This document shows, one piece after another, positions 18,438-27,500 of a stretch of DNA of 64,000 nucleotides; position 1 is the first letter of the stretch; each line of letters opens with the position of its first letter. The DNA lies in NCBI GenBank assembly GCA_016711045.1, contig JADJTT010000003.1, positions 248,001 through 312,000 of the forward strand, written 5' to 3'. Under the pieces are notes generated by a model. It worked only from the letters and a program-made list of their open reading frames with translations, ran no database searches and was not told where the DNA came from. The position numbers and the translations under genes were made by a program. The DNA is from Saprospirales bacterium (lineage in GTDB: Bacteria; Bacteroidota; Bacteroidia; Chitinophagales; Saprospiraceae).

Positions 18438-19024
18438 TCTACCTCCGCCCGAATACAAGTTTTGATCGACCGTACATTGTCGATCATGATATTCCCCTGG
18501 TAGGAGAAATCACTGCCTTCGGTATAGTTGGCTTCCAGGATAATGTAGTAGAGGGGCTCTTTCGGCACAAACTGGAATGAGTAGGTTTCCCAATCGTCGT
18601 GCTCGATAAATTTGGATTCGGCCAGCAATTGGTCTTTGCCACATTTGGACTTTCCACCCCAAATGCGCAATCGTATAGGCTTGTTATAGCCGGCATAGGT
18701 ATTGGAATGAGCCAGGTCCAGGGTAATAGTATAGCATTCATTGGGCAGCACAGGAGCAGACAGGCGCTGGCCGATGCTTTCCCAGGTTCCATCAGCCCGC
18801 GTAATTAGTCCTACAAATGTTTCTCCTTCCGAAGGTTCATTGAAAACGCCCCATATGCCGGGTAAGATATCGGGGGTAGTACCCATTTTACAGGCATGCC
18901 ATCCGGCAGGAACCGTTGCATCCTGGGGTTCGTCCCCCTCAAAAGAAGGATTGATCAGGTAGATCTGCCCGGAAAGCAGCAAGGGGAACATACTCCATCC
19001 GGCAATACTTAATAGTTTTCTCAT
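18434..19024 (-). CDS. Secreted jelly-roll (carbohydrate-binding-like) protein
   Basis: About 196 residues from the ATG at 19024 (signal peptide MRKLLSIAGWSMFPLLLSGQ). The mature part is one beta-rich domain: 'NPSFEGD.P..ATVPAGWHAC', 'GETFVGLITRADGTWESIGQRL', 'CYTITLDLAHS', 'LRIWGGKSKCGKDQLLAES', 'WETYSF.F.P', 'NIMIDNVRSI'. This is the layout of DUF642/CBM-like galactose-binding folds seen in Bacteroidota envelope proteins, sometimes fused to OmpA domains. No OmpA or sorting domain is present here. It starts 11 nt after trmD and is probably co-transcribed with it. The ligand is unknown. Confidence 0.7.
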   Translation of the reverse strand: MRKLLSIAGWSMFPLLLSGQIYLINPSFEGDEPQDATVPAGWHACKMGTTPDILPGIWGVFNEPSEGETFVGLITRADGTWESIGQRLSAPVLPNECYTITLDLAHSNTYAGYNKPIRLRIWGGKSKCGKDQLLAESKFIEHDDWETYSFQFVPKEPLYYIILEANYTEGSDFSYQGNIMIDNVRSIKTCIRAEVD

Positions 19025-19035
19025 TTCCTGGATAT

Positions 19036-19719
19036 TTAATCTTCCTCTTCCAGCAAATCCGGCCGTCGCTCGCGGGTGCGGGCCAGTGCTTGCTCGTACC
19101 GCCAGTCTTCTATGGCCGCCGTGTTTCCGGAAAGTAGAATATCCGGTACCTTCCAACCCCGAAATTCGGCTGGCCGTGTGTATACCGGGGGGGCCAGGAG
19201 ATTATCCTGAAAAGAGTCAAACAGCGCTGAAGTCTCATCGCTCAATACCCCCGGAATAAGTCGTCCAATGGCATCTACCAGCACGGCAGCCGGCAATTCG
19301 CCGCCTGAAAGCACGTAATCGCCGATGGATATCTCCATAGTAACATAGTGCGTTCTTATTCGTTCATCGATGCCTTTGTAGTGTCCGGCAAGAATGAGGA
19401 GATTTTTCTTCAGGGAAAGCCGGTTGGTCAGTCCCTGGCCCAATCGTTCTCCATCGGGAGTCATGTAAATGACCTCGTCGTATTCCCGCTGAGCTAGCAG
19501 GTCATCCAGGCAATTGGCAAGCGGTTCGATCATCATCACCATTCCGGCGCCTCCTCCGAATGCATAGTCGTCGACCTGATTGTGCTTACCAAGCCCATAG
19601 GTACGCAGGTTGTGCACCTCCACCTCCAGCAACCCTTTCAACTGGGCGCGCTTCAGGATGGAATGCTCCAGTGGGCTGGTGAGCAATTCGGGGAGAACGG
19701 AGATGATGTCGATACGCAT
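19036..19719 (-). CDS. trmD: tRNA (guanine-N1)-methyltransferase TrmD
   Basis: 227 residues, the usual length. MRIDIISVLPELLTSPLEHSI start, DDYAFGGGAGMVMMIEP, the SAM-binding trefoil knot (ILAGHYKGIDERI, EISIGDYVLSGGELPA) and C-terminal PPVYTRPAEFRGWKVPDILLSG. It methylates G37 of tRNAs with proline, leucine and some arginine anticodons, which protects the reading frame. It is not flanked by rimM/rplS here. A strong A/T-rich palindrome (19733-19766) lies just upstream. Confidence 0.96.
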   Translation of the reverse strand: MRIDIISVLPELLTSPLEHSILKRAQLKGLLEVEVHNLRTYGLGKHNQVDDYAFGGGAGMVMMIEPLANCLDDLLAQREYDEVIYMTPDGERLGQGLTNRLSLKKNLLILAGHYKGIDERIRTHYVTMEISIGDYVLSGGELPAAVLVDAIGRLIPGVLSDETSALFDSFQDNLLAPPVYTRPAEFRGWKVPDILLSGNTAAIEDWRYEQALARTRERRPDLLEEED

Positions 19720-19732
19720 GAAGAAAGTTTAT

Positions 19733-19766
19733 AAAGTTTATGAGGTTTATAAACTTCATAAACTTT
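19733..19766. repeat. A/T-rich palindrome upstream of trmD
   Basis: AAAGTTTATGA on the left and TCATAAACTTT on the right enclose a TTTATAAA centre; the whole is self-complementary with one mismatch. It sits 14 nt before the trmD start. It could be an operator or part of a transcription-end signal; I cannot tell. Confidence 0.4.
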
Positions 19767-19795
19767 TACATCAGAGTAGTGTGACAATATGCTTA

Positions 19796-19826
19796 AAAAC
19801 ACTGCGGCCACCGGCCGCAGTGTTTT
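19796..19826 (-). terminator. Terminator downstream of the FKBP gene
   Basis: Perfect 14-bp stem (19796-19809 with 19813-19826), loop ACC, flanked by A and T runs, 20 nt after the FKBP stop on the minus strand. Confidence 0.75.
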
Positions 19827-19846
19827 AATAAATTATGTCAGCGCCC

Positions 19847-20509
19847 TTAATTGATCCCAAGCAATTCCACTTCAAAGATCAACGTGGAAAAAGGCCCGAT
19901 ATCCGCACCGGCGCCACGTTCGCCGTAGGCGAGTTCGGAGGGGATAAAGAGTTTCCACTTAGCGCCGACATTCATCAACTGAAGGGCTTCCACCCATCCT
20001 TTGATGACGCCGTTAACCGGGAAGGTAGCCGGCTGGCCGCGCTCCACGGAACTATCGAACACGGTGCCGTCAATCAGGGTGCCGTGGTAATGTACCGTCA
20101 CTTTATCGGTAGCTTTCGGCGAAGGGCCTTCTCCTTTTCTAAGCACCTCGTATTGCAGGCCGCTTGGCAAGGTTACGACTCCGTCGCGCTTGGCATTCTC
20201 TTCCAGGAATTTTTTGCCCGCTTCGATGTTGCCTTTGCTTGCTTCCTGCTTCTTTTCCACCATATAGCCCTGCACGATCGCATTGGCCTGATTAAAATCG
20301 ATAGCTGTTTCCCCGCCTTTCAGGGCATCGGCCAAGCCTTGAGCAAGGCTGTTGGCATCCAGGGCATCAATTCCCTGGCTTTTCAGGTTTTGGGCTACCA
20401 GAACACCCACGCTGTAACTCAATGAATCCATTTGTGTTTCCAATTTTTGTGCCTGGGTGGTTCCAAAACCCCACAAAGCAATTAATAATAACAGAATAAC
20501 TTTTTTCAT
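19847..20509 (-). CDS. Periplasmic FKBP-type peptidyl-prolyl isomerase (FkpA/FklB/Mip type)
   Basis: 220 residues. Signal peptide (MKKVILLLLIALWGFGTTQA), an N-terminal helical dimerisation domain (about 22-115, DSLSYSVGVLVAQNLKSQGID), and an FKBP catalytic domain (about 120-220; VTVHYHGTLIDGTVFDSSVERGQPATFP, GWVEALQLMNVGAKWKLFIPSELAYGERGAG). The catalytic domain is very close to E. coli FklB, but the signal peptide puts it in the periplasm like FkpA. It speeds proline isomerisation and chaperones exported proteins. Single gene with its own terminator. Confidence 0.92.
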   Translation of the reverse strand: MKKVILLLLIALWGFGTTQAQKLETQMDSLSYSVGVLVAQNLKSQGIDALDANSLAQGLADALKGGETAIDFNQANAIVQGYMVEKKQEASKGNIEAGKKFLEENAKRDGVVTLPSGLQYEVLRKGEGPSPKATDKVTVHYHGTLIDGTVFDSSVERGQPATFPVNGVIKGWVEALQLMNVGAKWKLFIPSELAYGERGAGADIGPFSTLIFEVELLGIN

Positions 20510-20545
20510 AGTAAATTTTGTGTGTACACGAAAAAAAACAAATAT

Positions 20546-20584
20546 AAGAGGTTTGAGGCAGCTGCAGGCTGCCTCAAACCTCTT
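20546..20584 (-). terminator. Terminator overlapping the ubiX stop codon
   Basis: A perfect 17-bp stem (20546-20562 with 20568-20584), loop TGCAG. Its promoter-proximal arm includes the last bases of ubiX. Confidence 0.7.
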
Positions 20585-21152
20585 AATCCAAATCTTCTTC
20601 CCCCCACCGGTAAGTTCGGATTTCGAACCCGGCCAGGTCCAACACGCGGTCGACCACGGTCTCCGCCACTTGCTCGATCGTTTTCGGACGGCTGTAAAAC
20701 GACGGACTGGCCGGACATATTATTGCGCCGGCCAGTGTGAGGGTGCGCATATTCTCCAGGTGGATCAGGTTATAGGGCGTATCCCGGGGCACCAGGATCA
20801 GCCGGCGGCGCTCCTTCAGCATCACGTCGGCGGCCCGGGTGGTGAGGTCGGAAGAAATGCCCTGGGCAATGCGGGCCATCAGTCCCATCGAACACGGGCA
20901 AATGATCATCGTATCAAATTTAGCTGAACCGGAGGCAAAGGGCGCCAGGAAATCATTGGGCTCGTAATAGGAGAAGGGGTACTCCGCAAACTTCCGGTCA
21001 CCCAACTCATACTCCCAGTTGAAGGCTGCGTTTTTTGAAAACACTACCCCTACCTCATCCACCTGAGAGGATAGGACTACCAGTTTATCTAACAACAATT
21101 TTGCATAAATAGACCCGCTCGACCCTCCGACCGCAACGACAACTTTTTTCAT
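20583..21152 (-). CDS. ubiX: UbiX-type flavin prenyltransferase
   Basis: 189 residues, typical length. MKKVVVAVGGSSGSIYAKLLLDKL (flavoprotein Rossmann start), 'MIICPCSMGLMARIAQGISSDLTTRAADVMLKERRRLILVPRDTPYNLIHLENM', 'AGAIICPASPSFYSRPKTIEQVAETVVDRVLD'. UbiX makes the prenylated FMN cofactor of UbiD decarboxylases. No ubiD lies in the window. The flavin- and phosphate-binding Ser/Arg residues expected in this family appear to be present. Its upstream region is divergent with the thioredoxin-like gene and holds two large palindromes. Confidence 0.93.
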   Translation of the reverse strand: MKKVVVAVGGSSGSIYAKLLLDKLVVLSSQVDEVGVVFSKNAAFNWEYELGDRKFAEYPFSYYEPNDFLAPFASGSAKFDTMIICPCSMGLMARIAQGISSDLTTRAADVMLKERRRLILVPRDTPYNLIHLENMRTLTLAGAIICPASPSFYSRPKTIEQVAETVVDRVLDLAGFEIRTYRWGEEDLD

Positions 21153-21212
21153 TTGTACTCTGTTAATCAGGAGAAGTACGCGCTAAAGCTCGCATTTCAC
21201 CTTAAGCATAAT

Positions 21213-21237
21213 AAGTACTTTGTAACAAAAGTACTTT
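21213..21237. promoter_or_regulatory. Paired AAGTACTT element
   Basis: Two AAGTACTT boxes in inverted orientation around TTTGTAACAAA, 10 nt before the palindrome pair at 21247. A related single-box element is at 2993-3010. Confidence 0.3.
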
Positions 21238-21246
21238 AATGTTTTT

Positions 21247-21288
21247 TATAAGGATATCTGCGGCCCTGCGGCCGCAGATATCCTTATA
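21247..21288. repeat. Long palindrome, core CGGCC-CTGC-GGCCG
   Basis: Perfect 19-bp arms (21247-21265, 21270-21288), loop CTGC, in the divergent region between ubiX (-) and the thioredoxin-like gene (+). The last four bases (TATA) are shared with the next palindrome. Confidence 0.7.
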
Positions 21289-21331
21289 AAGACTGAATGG
21301 GCGGGCGGCGCCCGCCCATTCAGTCTTTATA
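21285..21331. repeat. Long palindrome, core GGGCGGCGCCC
   Basis: Perfect 22-bp arms (21285-21306, 21310-21331), loop GGC. The 19-bp centre GGGCGGGCGGCGCCCGCCC matches the centre at 2943-2962 except for one base, but the outer arms are unrelated. Divergent promoter region. Confidence 0.75.
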
Positions 21332-21402
21332 AACTTATGTGTAATAATTGTTAAGAGAATCCAAAAATAGGTTTTCATCAAGCATACAATACTCAAAATG
21401 AG

Positions 21403-21410
21403 TAATTTTG
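21403..21410 (+). promoter_or_regulatory. Candidate -7 box for the thioredoxin-like gene
   Basis: TAATTTTG fits TAnnTTTG, 44 nt upstream of the ATG at 21455. Confidence 0.4.
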
Positions 21411-21454
21411 ATACTTGTTTTCCTAAAACTTCATTCATTCATTAATACATTTTC

Positions 21455-22021
21455 ATGAAAAAGGTTCTTCCCCTTGTTGCAATTCTCGTTATTGGTGCAT
21501 TGATATACGCTTTTGTACCACGTCCGTCCGATGCTTCCACCACCCAAACTTCCGCTGTTGTCGCTGATGGAGAATTGAAGTGGTACTCCTGGGAAGAAGC
21601 GGTAGCGGCCAATAAAAAGGAACCCAAAAAGATCCTGGTCGATGTTTATACCGACTGGTGCGGCTGGTGCAAGCGCATGGACGCCACTACTTTCCAGGAT
21701 GAGATGGTGAAAGACTTTCTGCGGAAAAATTTTTACACGGTAAAATTAGATGCCGAGCAGAAAGAGGATATTGTCTTTGACGGCAACACTTTCAAATTTC
21801 AACCTTACGGCAAACGGGGTGCGCACGAATTGGCTATCCAACTGCTCAACGGCCGGATGTCTTACCCCTCCATCGTATACCTCAACGAGGCTTTTGAGAT
21901 CATCACCGTTTCCCCTGGCTATAAAATGCCGGAGGATATTATGAAAGAATTGCACTTTGTCGGAGATGAAGTCTACAAGAATCAGACCTGGGATCAGTTT
22001 AAGCAATCCACGGGGAAATAA
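21455..22021 (+). CDS. Periplasmic thioredoxin-fold protein with CGWC active site
   Basis: 188 residues. An N-terminal membrane anchor or signal (VLPLVAILVIGALIYAFV) is followed by a thioredoxin fold: 'KKILVDVYTDWCGWCKRMDATTFQDEMVKDFL', with a CGWC redox motif near residues 70-73, and 'SYPSIVYLNEAFEIITVSPGY' (cis-proline region). This resembles the DUF255/SoxW-type thioredoxin-like proteins that act on exported thiol proteins. The redox role is inferred from the CxxC. It has a -7 box upstream and a long stem-loop right after the stop. No partner gene is adjacent. Confidence 0.85.
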   Translation: MKKVLPLVAILVIGALIYAFVPRPSDASTTQTSAVVADGELKWYSWEEAVAANKKEPKKILVDVYTDWCGWCKRMDATTFQDEMVKDFLRKNFYTVKLDAEQKEDIVFDGNTFKFQPYGKRGAHELAIQLLNGRMSYPSIVYLNEAFEIITVSPGYKMPEDIMKELHFVGDEVYKNQTWDQFKQSTGK

Positions 22022-22076
22022 GTGGAAATGGGGAAAAGTGAAAAAGGGGTCTTTTTCACTTTTCCACTTTTCCACT
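22021..22076. terminator. Bidirectional stem-loop between convergent genes
   Basis: Arms 22032-22046 and 22051-22065 are perfectly complementary, extended by outer GTGGAAA/TTTCCAC pairing, with A- and T-rich sides. It serves the thioredoxin-like gene and overlaps the last codons of the convergent phosphoesterase gene. Confidence 0.65.
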
Positions 22077-22973
22077 CAACAAGATGAACTTCCATTCCAG
22101 GGTCCTCGCCACCGGATCATGCTCAAATACCAGCACCTGGTCCGGTTCAAAATTGGTCACGTAGGCAGGAGCGCGGGCAGGGTCTGCAGAGTTGTTGATC
22201 CCGGAACCCAGGAACCAGATGCGGTCTGCAGTCTGAAATTCGAAGGACTTGGCGCGCTGGCCGAGATCTCCTCCCACCAGGATCACCTCTATTCCTTTCT
22301 TTCTGATCTGCATAAGCAGCGGATATATTGCTTTTTCAAAGGTGGCTGTATCAGGCTGGCACTGCACCTTCAGGAAGGGTTTGTAGTAGTTAAACACCGT
22401 ATCCAGGTCGAATTCCCCTTGTGTCAACTCATTGGTTAGCAGATCGTAATGATGTAACATCACTACGTGAGAGGCTGCTGAAACGGTATCTGCCAGTGTT
22501 TGGAGCATCGTGTATTGCGCTTCCATTCGCCGGCAAAAGTCGGCAGGAGGACAGGCATTGGGCCATTGAAACAAATTGGTATTTAACACGACGAGCAAGA
22601 TCCCGTCGACCCATTGCGCATAGAAATCCGGATGGCCGGTGGTTGCCTGGATCCAGTCTTCATGCCCGTATTGTACATCGTGGTTGCCCCAGGTCCAATG
22701 CACGTTTCGGCGTTGAAACTGAAAAAGGCTGTCCAGGTATTGGAGAATTTCAGGCTGAAGGGTAGTTTTGGCGCACACGTCCCCTCCTAGCCAGATTTGA
22801 TCGTATTGCGCCAGAGGAAGGGCCGCCACACGGGGATCGACGCGGTCGCCCGAACCAATCCATTGATAGCAGTGGCCGAGGAACAGGTAGGAATGCGATT
22901 GGGGCGGCTTTTGGCAGGCCGACAGGAAAAGAAGGCTGGCTGCCAGGAATGCGCATAGTTTATTCCGTATCAT
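22056..22973 (-). CDS. Metallophosphoesterase-like lipoprotein
   Basis: 305 residues. Lipoprotein signal with lipobox LSAC (Cys near residue 20). Calcineurin-type phosphoesterase motifs: GGDVC (block 2 region), WTWGNHD (block 3), 'VVMLHHYD' and 'VILVGGDLGQRAKSF' near the C-terminus. The first block, normally DxH, reads GHCY, so one metal ligand may be missing and activity is uncertain. It starts inside the end of the upstream coiled-coil gene (14-nt overlap), so the two are translationally coupled. It should be attached to an envelope membrane; the substrate is unknown. Confidence 0.75.
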   Translation of the reverse strand: MIRNKLCAFLAASLLFLSACQKPPQSHSYLFLGHCYQWIGSGDRVDPRVAALPLAQYDQIWLGGDVCAKTTLQPEILQYLDSLFQFQRRNVHWTWGNHDVQYGHEDWIQATTGHPDFYAQWVDGILLVVLNTNLFQWPNACPPADFCRRMEAQYTMLQTLADTVSAASHVVMLHHYDLLTNELTQGEFDLDTVFNYYKPFLKVQCQPDTATFEKAIYPLLMQIRKKGIEVILVGGDLGQRAKSFEFQTADRIWFLGSGINNSADPARAPAYVTNFEPDQVLVFEHDPVARTLEWKFILLSGKVEK

Positions 22974-23655
22974 TGAGCGAGCGGGTCATTTGCTCCAATT
23001 CCTGCTTGAGGGCATGCACCGTCTCGAGCGACTGGGAGCCCAACATGCGAAGGGATAGGTGGTCGATGGTTTCCAGATAGGTACGGTCGTATTCAATGTC
23101 GCTGCGCAATTCTTCCAGGTCGGCAATGTCATCCAGATTCTTTTCCCGCAGCAGCTTCAATTCTGCTTTCTTCTGGGCAAAGACCTTGCTCAGCTCGTAA
23201 TTGTGCAGCACCATTTGGAGCTTTCTGGTGCAGGATTCCAGGAAGTTGATCTTCGCTTCCCGAAGCTCCAGTTCGGCCTGAAAATCCTCGATGAGTTTGC
23301 AGATGTACTGGCGGCTTTCCTCGGTGGCCTGGGTTGCCTGCTCGAGTTTTTCTTCCAGTTCCCGGATATTTCTCCGGATCTCTTCCATGGCTTTCTTGTT
23401 CTCCCCTATTTCCACCTGGCACCGATCCACCCTTTTTTCAATGATGCCTTCGGTACTTTTGGCATGCTGCCTCGACTCCCAGCGTGCCCGTAAGTGCCGG
23501 ATCAGGTAGTATACCCCAGCACCAACTCCTCCCACCGCAGCCAACACCAGAAACATGCGGCCAAAGGCCATCATGAATTCGGATGCGAACAAGGCGGCTA
23601 TTACCGCCACAGCGATCCAAATTATTCGAAATCCGGAGGGTGTTTCTTTTTCCAT
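22960..23655 (-). CDS. Two-pass membrane protein with long cytoplasmic coiled coil
   Basis: About 231 residues from the ATG at 23655 (MEKETPSGFRIIWIAVAV). Two adjacent membrane segments (about 10-28 and 32-55: IIWIAVAVIAALFA, MFLVLAAVGGVGAGVYYLI) are followed by about 170 residues of heptad-rich helix (IRELEEKLEQATQATEESRQ, LKQELEQMTRSLND). No enzyme motif. Its end overlaps the phosphoesterase start by 14 nt. Family not recognised. Confidence 0.65.
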   Translation of the reverse strand: MEKETPSGFRIIWIAVAVIAALFASEFMMAFGRMFLVLAAVGGVGAGVYYLIRHLRARWESRQHAKSTEGIIEKRVDRCQVEIGENKKAMEEIRRNIRELEEKLEQATQATEESRQYICKLIEDFQAELELREAKINFLESCTRKLQMVLHNYELSKVFAQKKAELKLLREKNLDDIADLEELRSDIEYDRTYLETIDHLSLRMLGSQSLETVHALKQELEQMTRSLNDTE

Positions 23656-23736
23656 GCCTCTAAGTTGAAAAAAAAATCGGATAAATAAACCCTTTACTTC
23701 CACACTTGTTACTATCTTCATTCGGGGCTTTGCCCC

Positions 23737-23757
23737 CATTAGGCGCTAATGTTTTTT
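23737..23757 (+). terminator. Orphan hairpin plus T-run
   Basis: CATTAG-GCG-CTAATG followed directly by six T. No plus-strand coding sequence ends upstream, so a short RNA or a regulatory leader is possible. Confidence 0.4.
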
Positions 23758-23774
23758 GTTTGTTTATAGTTTCA

Positions 23775-23806
23775 GGTACTCCAATTTACTGGAGTACCTT
23801 TTTTTT
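23775..23806 (+). terminator. Orphan intrinsic terminator
   Basis: GGTACTCCA / TGGAGTACC (9-bp perfect stem, 6-nt loop) followed by eight T: a textbook rho-independent terminator, 67 nt before the DUF4956 start and with no plus-strand gene upstream. Confidence 0.55.
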
Positions 23807-23872
23807 GTCTTTTTCGCTGAATCGCCGCAAATCCACTAAATTTACCGGACACCAGTCTCTCATCGGCGAGTC

Positions 23873-24565
23873 ATGAATATTTTACAAAAGATACAGGGTA
23901 AATACCTGGCAGAGTTTGCCGAAAACATTCCCTTCGACGAATTCCTGTTGAACGTACTGCTCACGGCATTATTGGCGGGTATTCTTCGCTGGTATTATAT
24001 CCGTTATGGCCATTCCATCTCCAACCGGCGGCGTTTTGGCAATAATTTTCTGCCCCTGGCCCTGGGTACCCTGCTCATCATTATGATCGTCAAGTCTTCC
24101 ATCGCCCTCTCCCTCGGGCTCGTGGGCGCTTTGTCAATAGTGCGTTTCCGGGCAGCGATCAAGGATCCCGAGGAACTTACATTCCTGTTTATCGCCATCG
24201 GGTTGGGATTGGCCGGTGGGGCCAATGAGCCTGTTCTCGCCTTACTCTCCTTTATCCTGATCGCCGGGTTGCTCTACCTGCAACGCGGCCTGGGCCAAAA
24301 AAAAGGACTTACCCAGCGCTCCGGAGCAGTATATGTAAATATTCATACCGACCAGACGGACCTCAAGGAGGTTGCTGCGATCCTGACCGGTATTTTCCCC
24401 TATGTCGAACTAAAGCGAATGGATACCCTGGATCCAGGCATGGATCTGTCTTTTCTGTGCCAGGGCGAATCGATCGACCAGTTGGCAACCGCCAAAGAAA
24501 AACTCCTGGCGCTTTCCGCAGGAACCCGCCTATCGATTGTTGACCAGCCTGACCTCATGGTATGA
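23873..24565 (+). CDS. DUF4956 membrane protein
   Basis: 230 residues. Three or four membrane segments in the first 145 residues, with the family's signature 'SSIALSLGLVGALSIVRFRAAIKDPEELTFLFIAIGLGLAGGAN', then a soluble C-terminal domain of about 80 residues. DUF4956 proteins often sit beside CotH-family kinase-like proteins and VTC-type polyphosphate polymerases, and the next gene here is indeed CotH-like. Its TGA overlaps the next ATG (ATGA at 24562-24565). Function unknown; a membrane partner of the CotH protein is inferred from this linkage. Confidence 0.85.
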   Translation: MNILQKIQGKYLAEFAENIPFDEFLLNVLLTALLAGILRWYYIRYGHSISNRRRFGNNFLPLALGTLLIIMIVKSSIALSLGLVGALSIVRFRAAIKDPEELTFLFIAIGLGLAGGANEPVLALLSFILIAGLLYLQRGLGQKKGLTQRSGAVYVNIHTDQTDLKEVAAILTGIFPYVELKRMDTLDPGMDLSFLCQGESIDQLATAKEKLLALSAGTRLSIVDQPDLMV

Positions 24566-27500
24566 TCCTGTCCGACCGCAGAAAAAAGGAGCGAATGCCA
24601 CGGATTTTCCTTGCCGGCATACTGGTATTGGCACTTGCTTTTACGGCGCCTCCTCTTTTCCACCATTTACAATCCCAATGGCGGCACAAGCGAGGGGTTG
24701 CCCCCGACCTCATCTTTTGCGATGCCGAATACCGGGAAGGGGCTTTCTACAGGAACGGCGCCTTCCAATTCGACAACGGGAATACCCAAAGCAGCGACCG
24801 GGCCCACTCCGGGCAATACGCCTGCCAACTCCTGCCGGGTGATCAATTGCAGTTCGGTATCGGCGTGCGGATTCAGGACCTCCGCCCCGGGAGCCTCTAC
24901 CAGGCCACCGTCTGGCGCTACCAGCGTGCCGGCCGTACGAGTTTCCTCGCCGCCCGCTCGGAAGGAGGAAAAGACCCGTTCTACCTCACCCAGCCTTTTG
25001 CCAGCCAGAAAGATGAAAAGGGATGGGAACAACTCAAACTCCAGTTCTTTATACCTTTTGGCAAGCTTCCCGACTTTGCAGAGATTTACGTATATTCAGA
25101 TGGGAAGGACACGGTCTATTTCGATGATTTCCACGTACAACTCCTCCGAACCTTTGAAGAAAGCACCTTTGAACTCCCAATGCTGGACCTTCGCCTGGAC
25201 AAAAATGCGATGGATAAACTGGAGAAAAAACGGGCGAAAGCTCTCCAGGCAGGCCTGCTCGAAAGTGACCCGGACGACTGGGTAAAGGGTCGGATACAGT
25301 GGAAAGAACTCGGCAGCCCTGTCCCTGTGCATGTTCGACTGAAAGGCGATTGGCTGGATCACCTGAACACCGAAAAGTGGTCGTTTCGGATAAATCTGGA
25401 GGGCGACCAATTTTGGCGCGGCATGCAAACCTTTTCGCTTCAGCACCCGGGTACCCGCTATTTTCTTCATGAATGGCTATTGCACGAATGCTGGAAGCAG
25501 GAGGACATACTCACCACTGCCTACGATTTTGTCGAATTGCGCCTGAATGGAAGGTCAATGGGCGTTTATGCAGTTGAAGAACATTTCGAAAAATACCTGA
25601 TTGAGCGCCAGGGACGCCGGGAAGGCCCCATCCTGAAGCTCGACGAATCGGGCTTCTGGGAAGGCTTACAACACCAAATCGCGCAGGTGGACCAGGTGGT
25701 CACCGGCATGCAACTGCCCACTGCCCGTGCCTCCAACGCCCCCATCGAACCCTTTGAAGCCCGGCGTACCAGCGAGCACCCAGACCTCGCCACGATGAGC
25801 CGCCATGCAGCTTCCCTGCTCGAACAATTCCGCTCCGGCGCCCGGCCTGCCAACGACTTGTTCGACCTCGACCAAATGGCCCGGTTTTATGCCCTAGCCG
25901 ATGTGATGGACGCCCATCACAGCACTGCCTGGCACAACCTCCGGTTTTATTACAACCCGCTGAAAGACCGCCTCGAGCCCATCGGGTTTGATGGTTTCGG
26001 CACCGGACCTTCCGACCGGGCGTCTTTTCTCCTTCAAGGTTATTCCGGCCCCCGGGATGGCCAGTTCCTCGATTTACAGGACCTTTTGTTTCTCGATACC
26101 ACTTTTGTCGGACAATATCTGGGCTATGTAGACCGGTTTTCGGCAGCTGGCTACCTGGAGGATTTCCTTCAATCGGTAGATTCTATCCGGTTGCCCCGCG
26201 AGTTGGCCTTGTTGCGCGAATTTCCCCAATATGTCTTTCAGGACGAGGAATTCATCCGGTCCGTACAGCGCAAACGCGTGATGCTTTACCCCCAAGCCGA
26301 CTATGCATTCGAAGCCCGTCTATTCAGTACACCCGGGGGCGCCCTTCGATGGGAATTGCGCAACCTCCACCCCTACCCCCTCCGGGTGTTGGGGTATGCG
26401 ACCCAAAAGAAAGGGGCCTTTCACCCCTTGGCGCAAAGCCAATGGTTCCCTGCTGCTCCCGACCGCCCGTTTTGGGAAGAGACCGGCCGCGATAGCCTGG
26501 GCGCCTGGACTTCCATAGACCAATTTCGGAGCATGGCAGGGAAGTTGCAGGCGGGAAACGGGTGGAGTGACCCGCAGCCCACAGAGATCCCAGCCACGGC
26601 TGGATGGGTAGTTTATCAGTTGCCTGGAATAGATTCCCTTTTCCGGCAGAAACTCAATCCCGGTTTATCCCCCCCTCTACTCACCCCGCGCCAGGAGCTT
26701 TTTGATCAACCCTTCGCCAAAAATGATCCACGCTGGGAAGTGCAGAACCAGGTGATCCGTTTCCATACGGGGCTGCATACCTTCTCCGGAATGCTCGTCA
26801 TCCCCGAAGGGTTTTCGGTGGAAGCAGGCCCCGGCACTACCCTGGATTTTGTGAATGGGGCCGGGTTCATCTCTCAATCTCCCGTACATTTCTCCGGCAG
26901 GCCGGAGCAACCTGTGCGCATTACCAGTAGCGATCATACGGGAAATGGATTCACCGTGTTGGCCGCTCAGGCTGCTTCCTCCCTGGATTACGTGGTATTT
27001 GAGCATTTGCAGGCATTGCGGTGGAAGGGATGGACCCAAACAGGCGCGGTGACCTTCACCGATGCCCCCGTCGAATTGAAGAATTGCCTCTTTCGCTACA
27101 CCTACAGCGAAGATGCCCTCAATCTGGTGCAGTGCCAGGTTTCGGTAGACCAATGTCTGTTCCTGGAAGTTCCTTCCGACGGGTTAGACTGCGATTTTTG
27201 CCAGGGAACCATCCGTCAAACTACATTCAGGCAGTGCCGCAATGATGGATTGGATATCTCCGGCAGCCGGCTGGAGCTTCGATCCTGTACCGTAGAATCT
27301 TGTGGAGAAAAGGGAATCAGCGTAGGTGAACGCTCCGACATTGCCCTATTCGATTCACGAATCACCAACTCCCCAACAGGCCTGGCCGTAAAAGACCAGT
27401 CGATCGCACTTGTCGATCAAATCCTGCTCGCCGGCTGCCAAACCGGCTTCGCCGTTTTTCAAAAGAAACCCGAATACGGCCCGGCACGCCTCGTCGTGCG

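Larger units (their letters stand above)
23656..23872. other. Divergent intergenic region with two orphan plus-strand terminators
   Basis: It contains two tandem intrinsic-terminator-like hairpins (23737-23757 and 23775-23806) that read on the plus strand, although no plus-strand gene ends here. A TAAATTTA box (about 23836) may be a weak -7 element for the DUF4956 gene. Confidence 0.4.

Noticed and set aside
22056..22973. Fully functional calcineurin-type phosphatase
   Set aside because: The first metal-binding block (DxH) is not seen; I kept only a cautious 'metallophosphoesterase-like' call.
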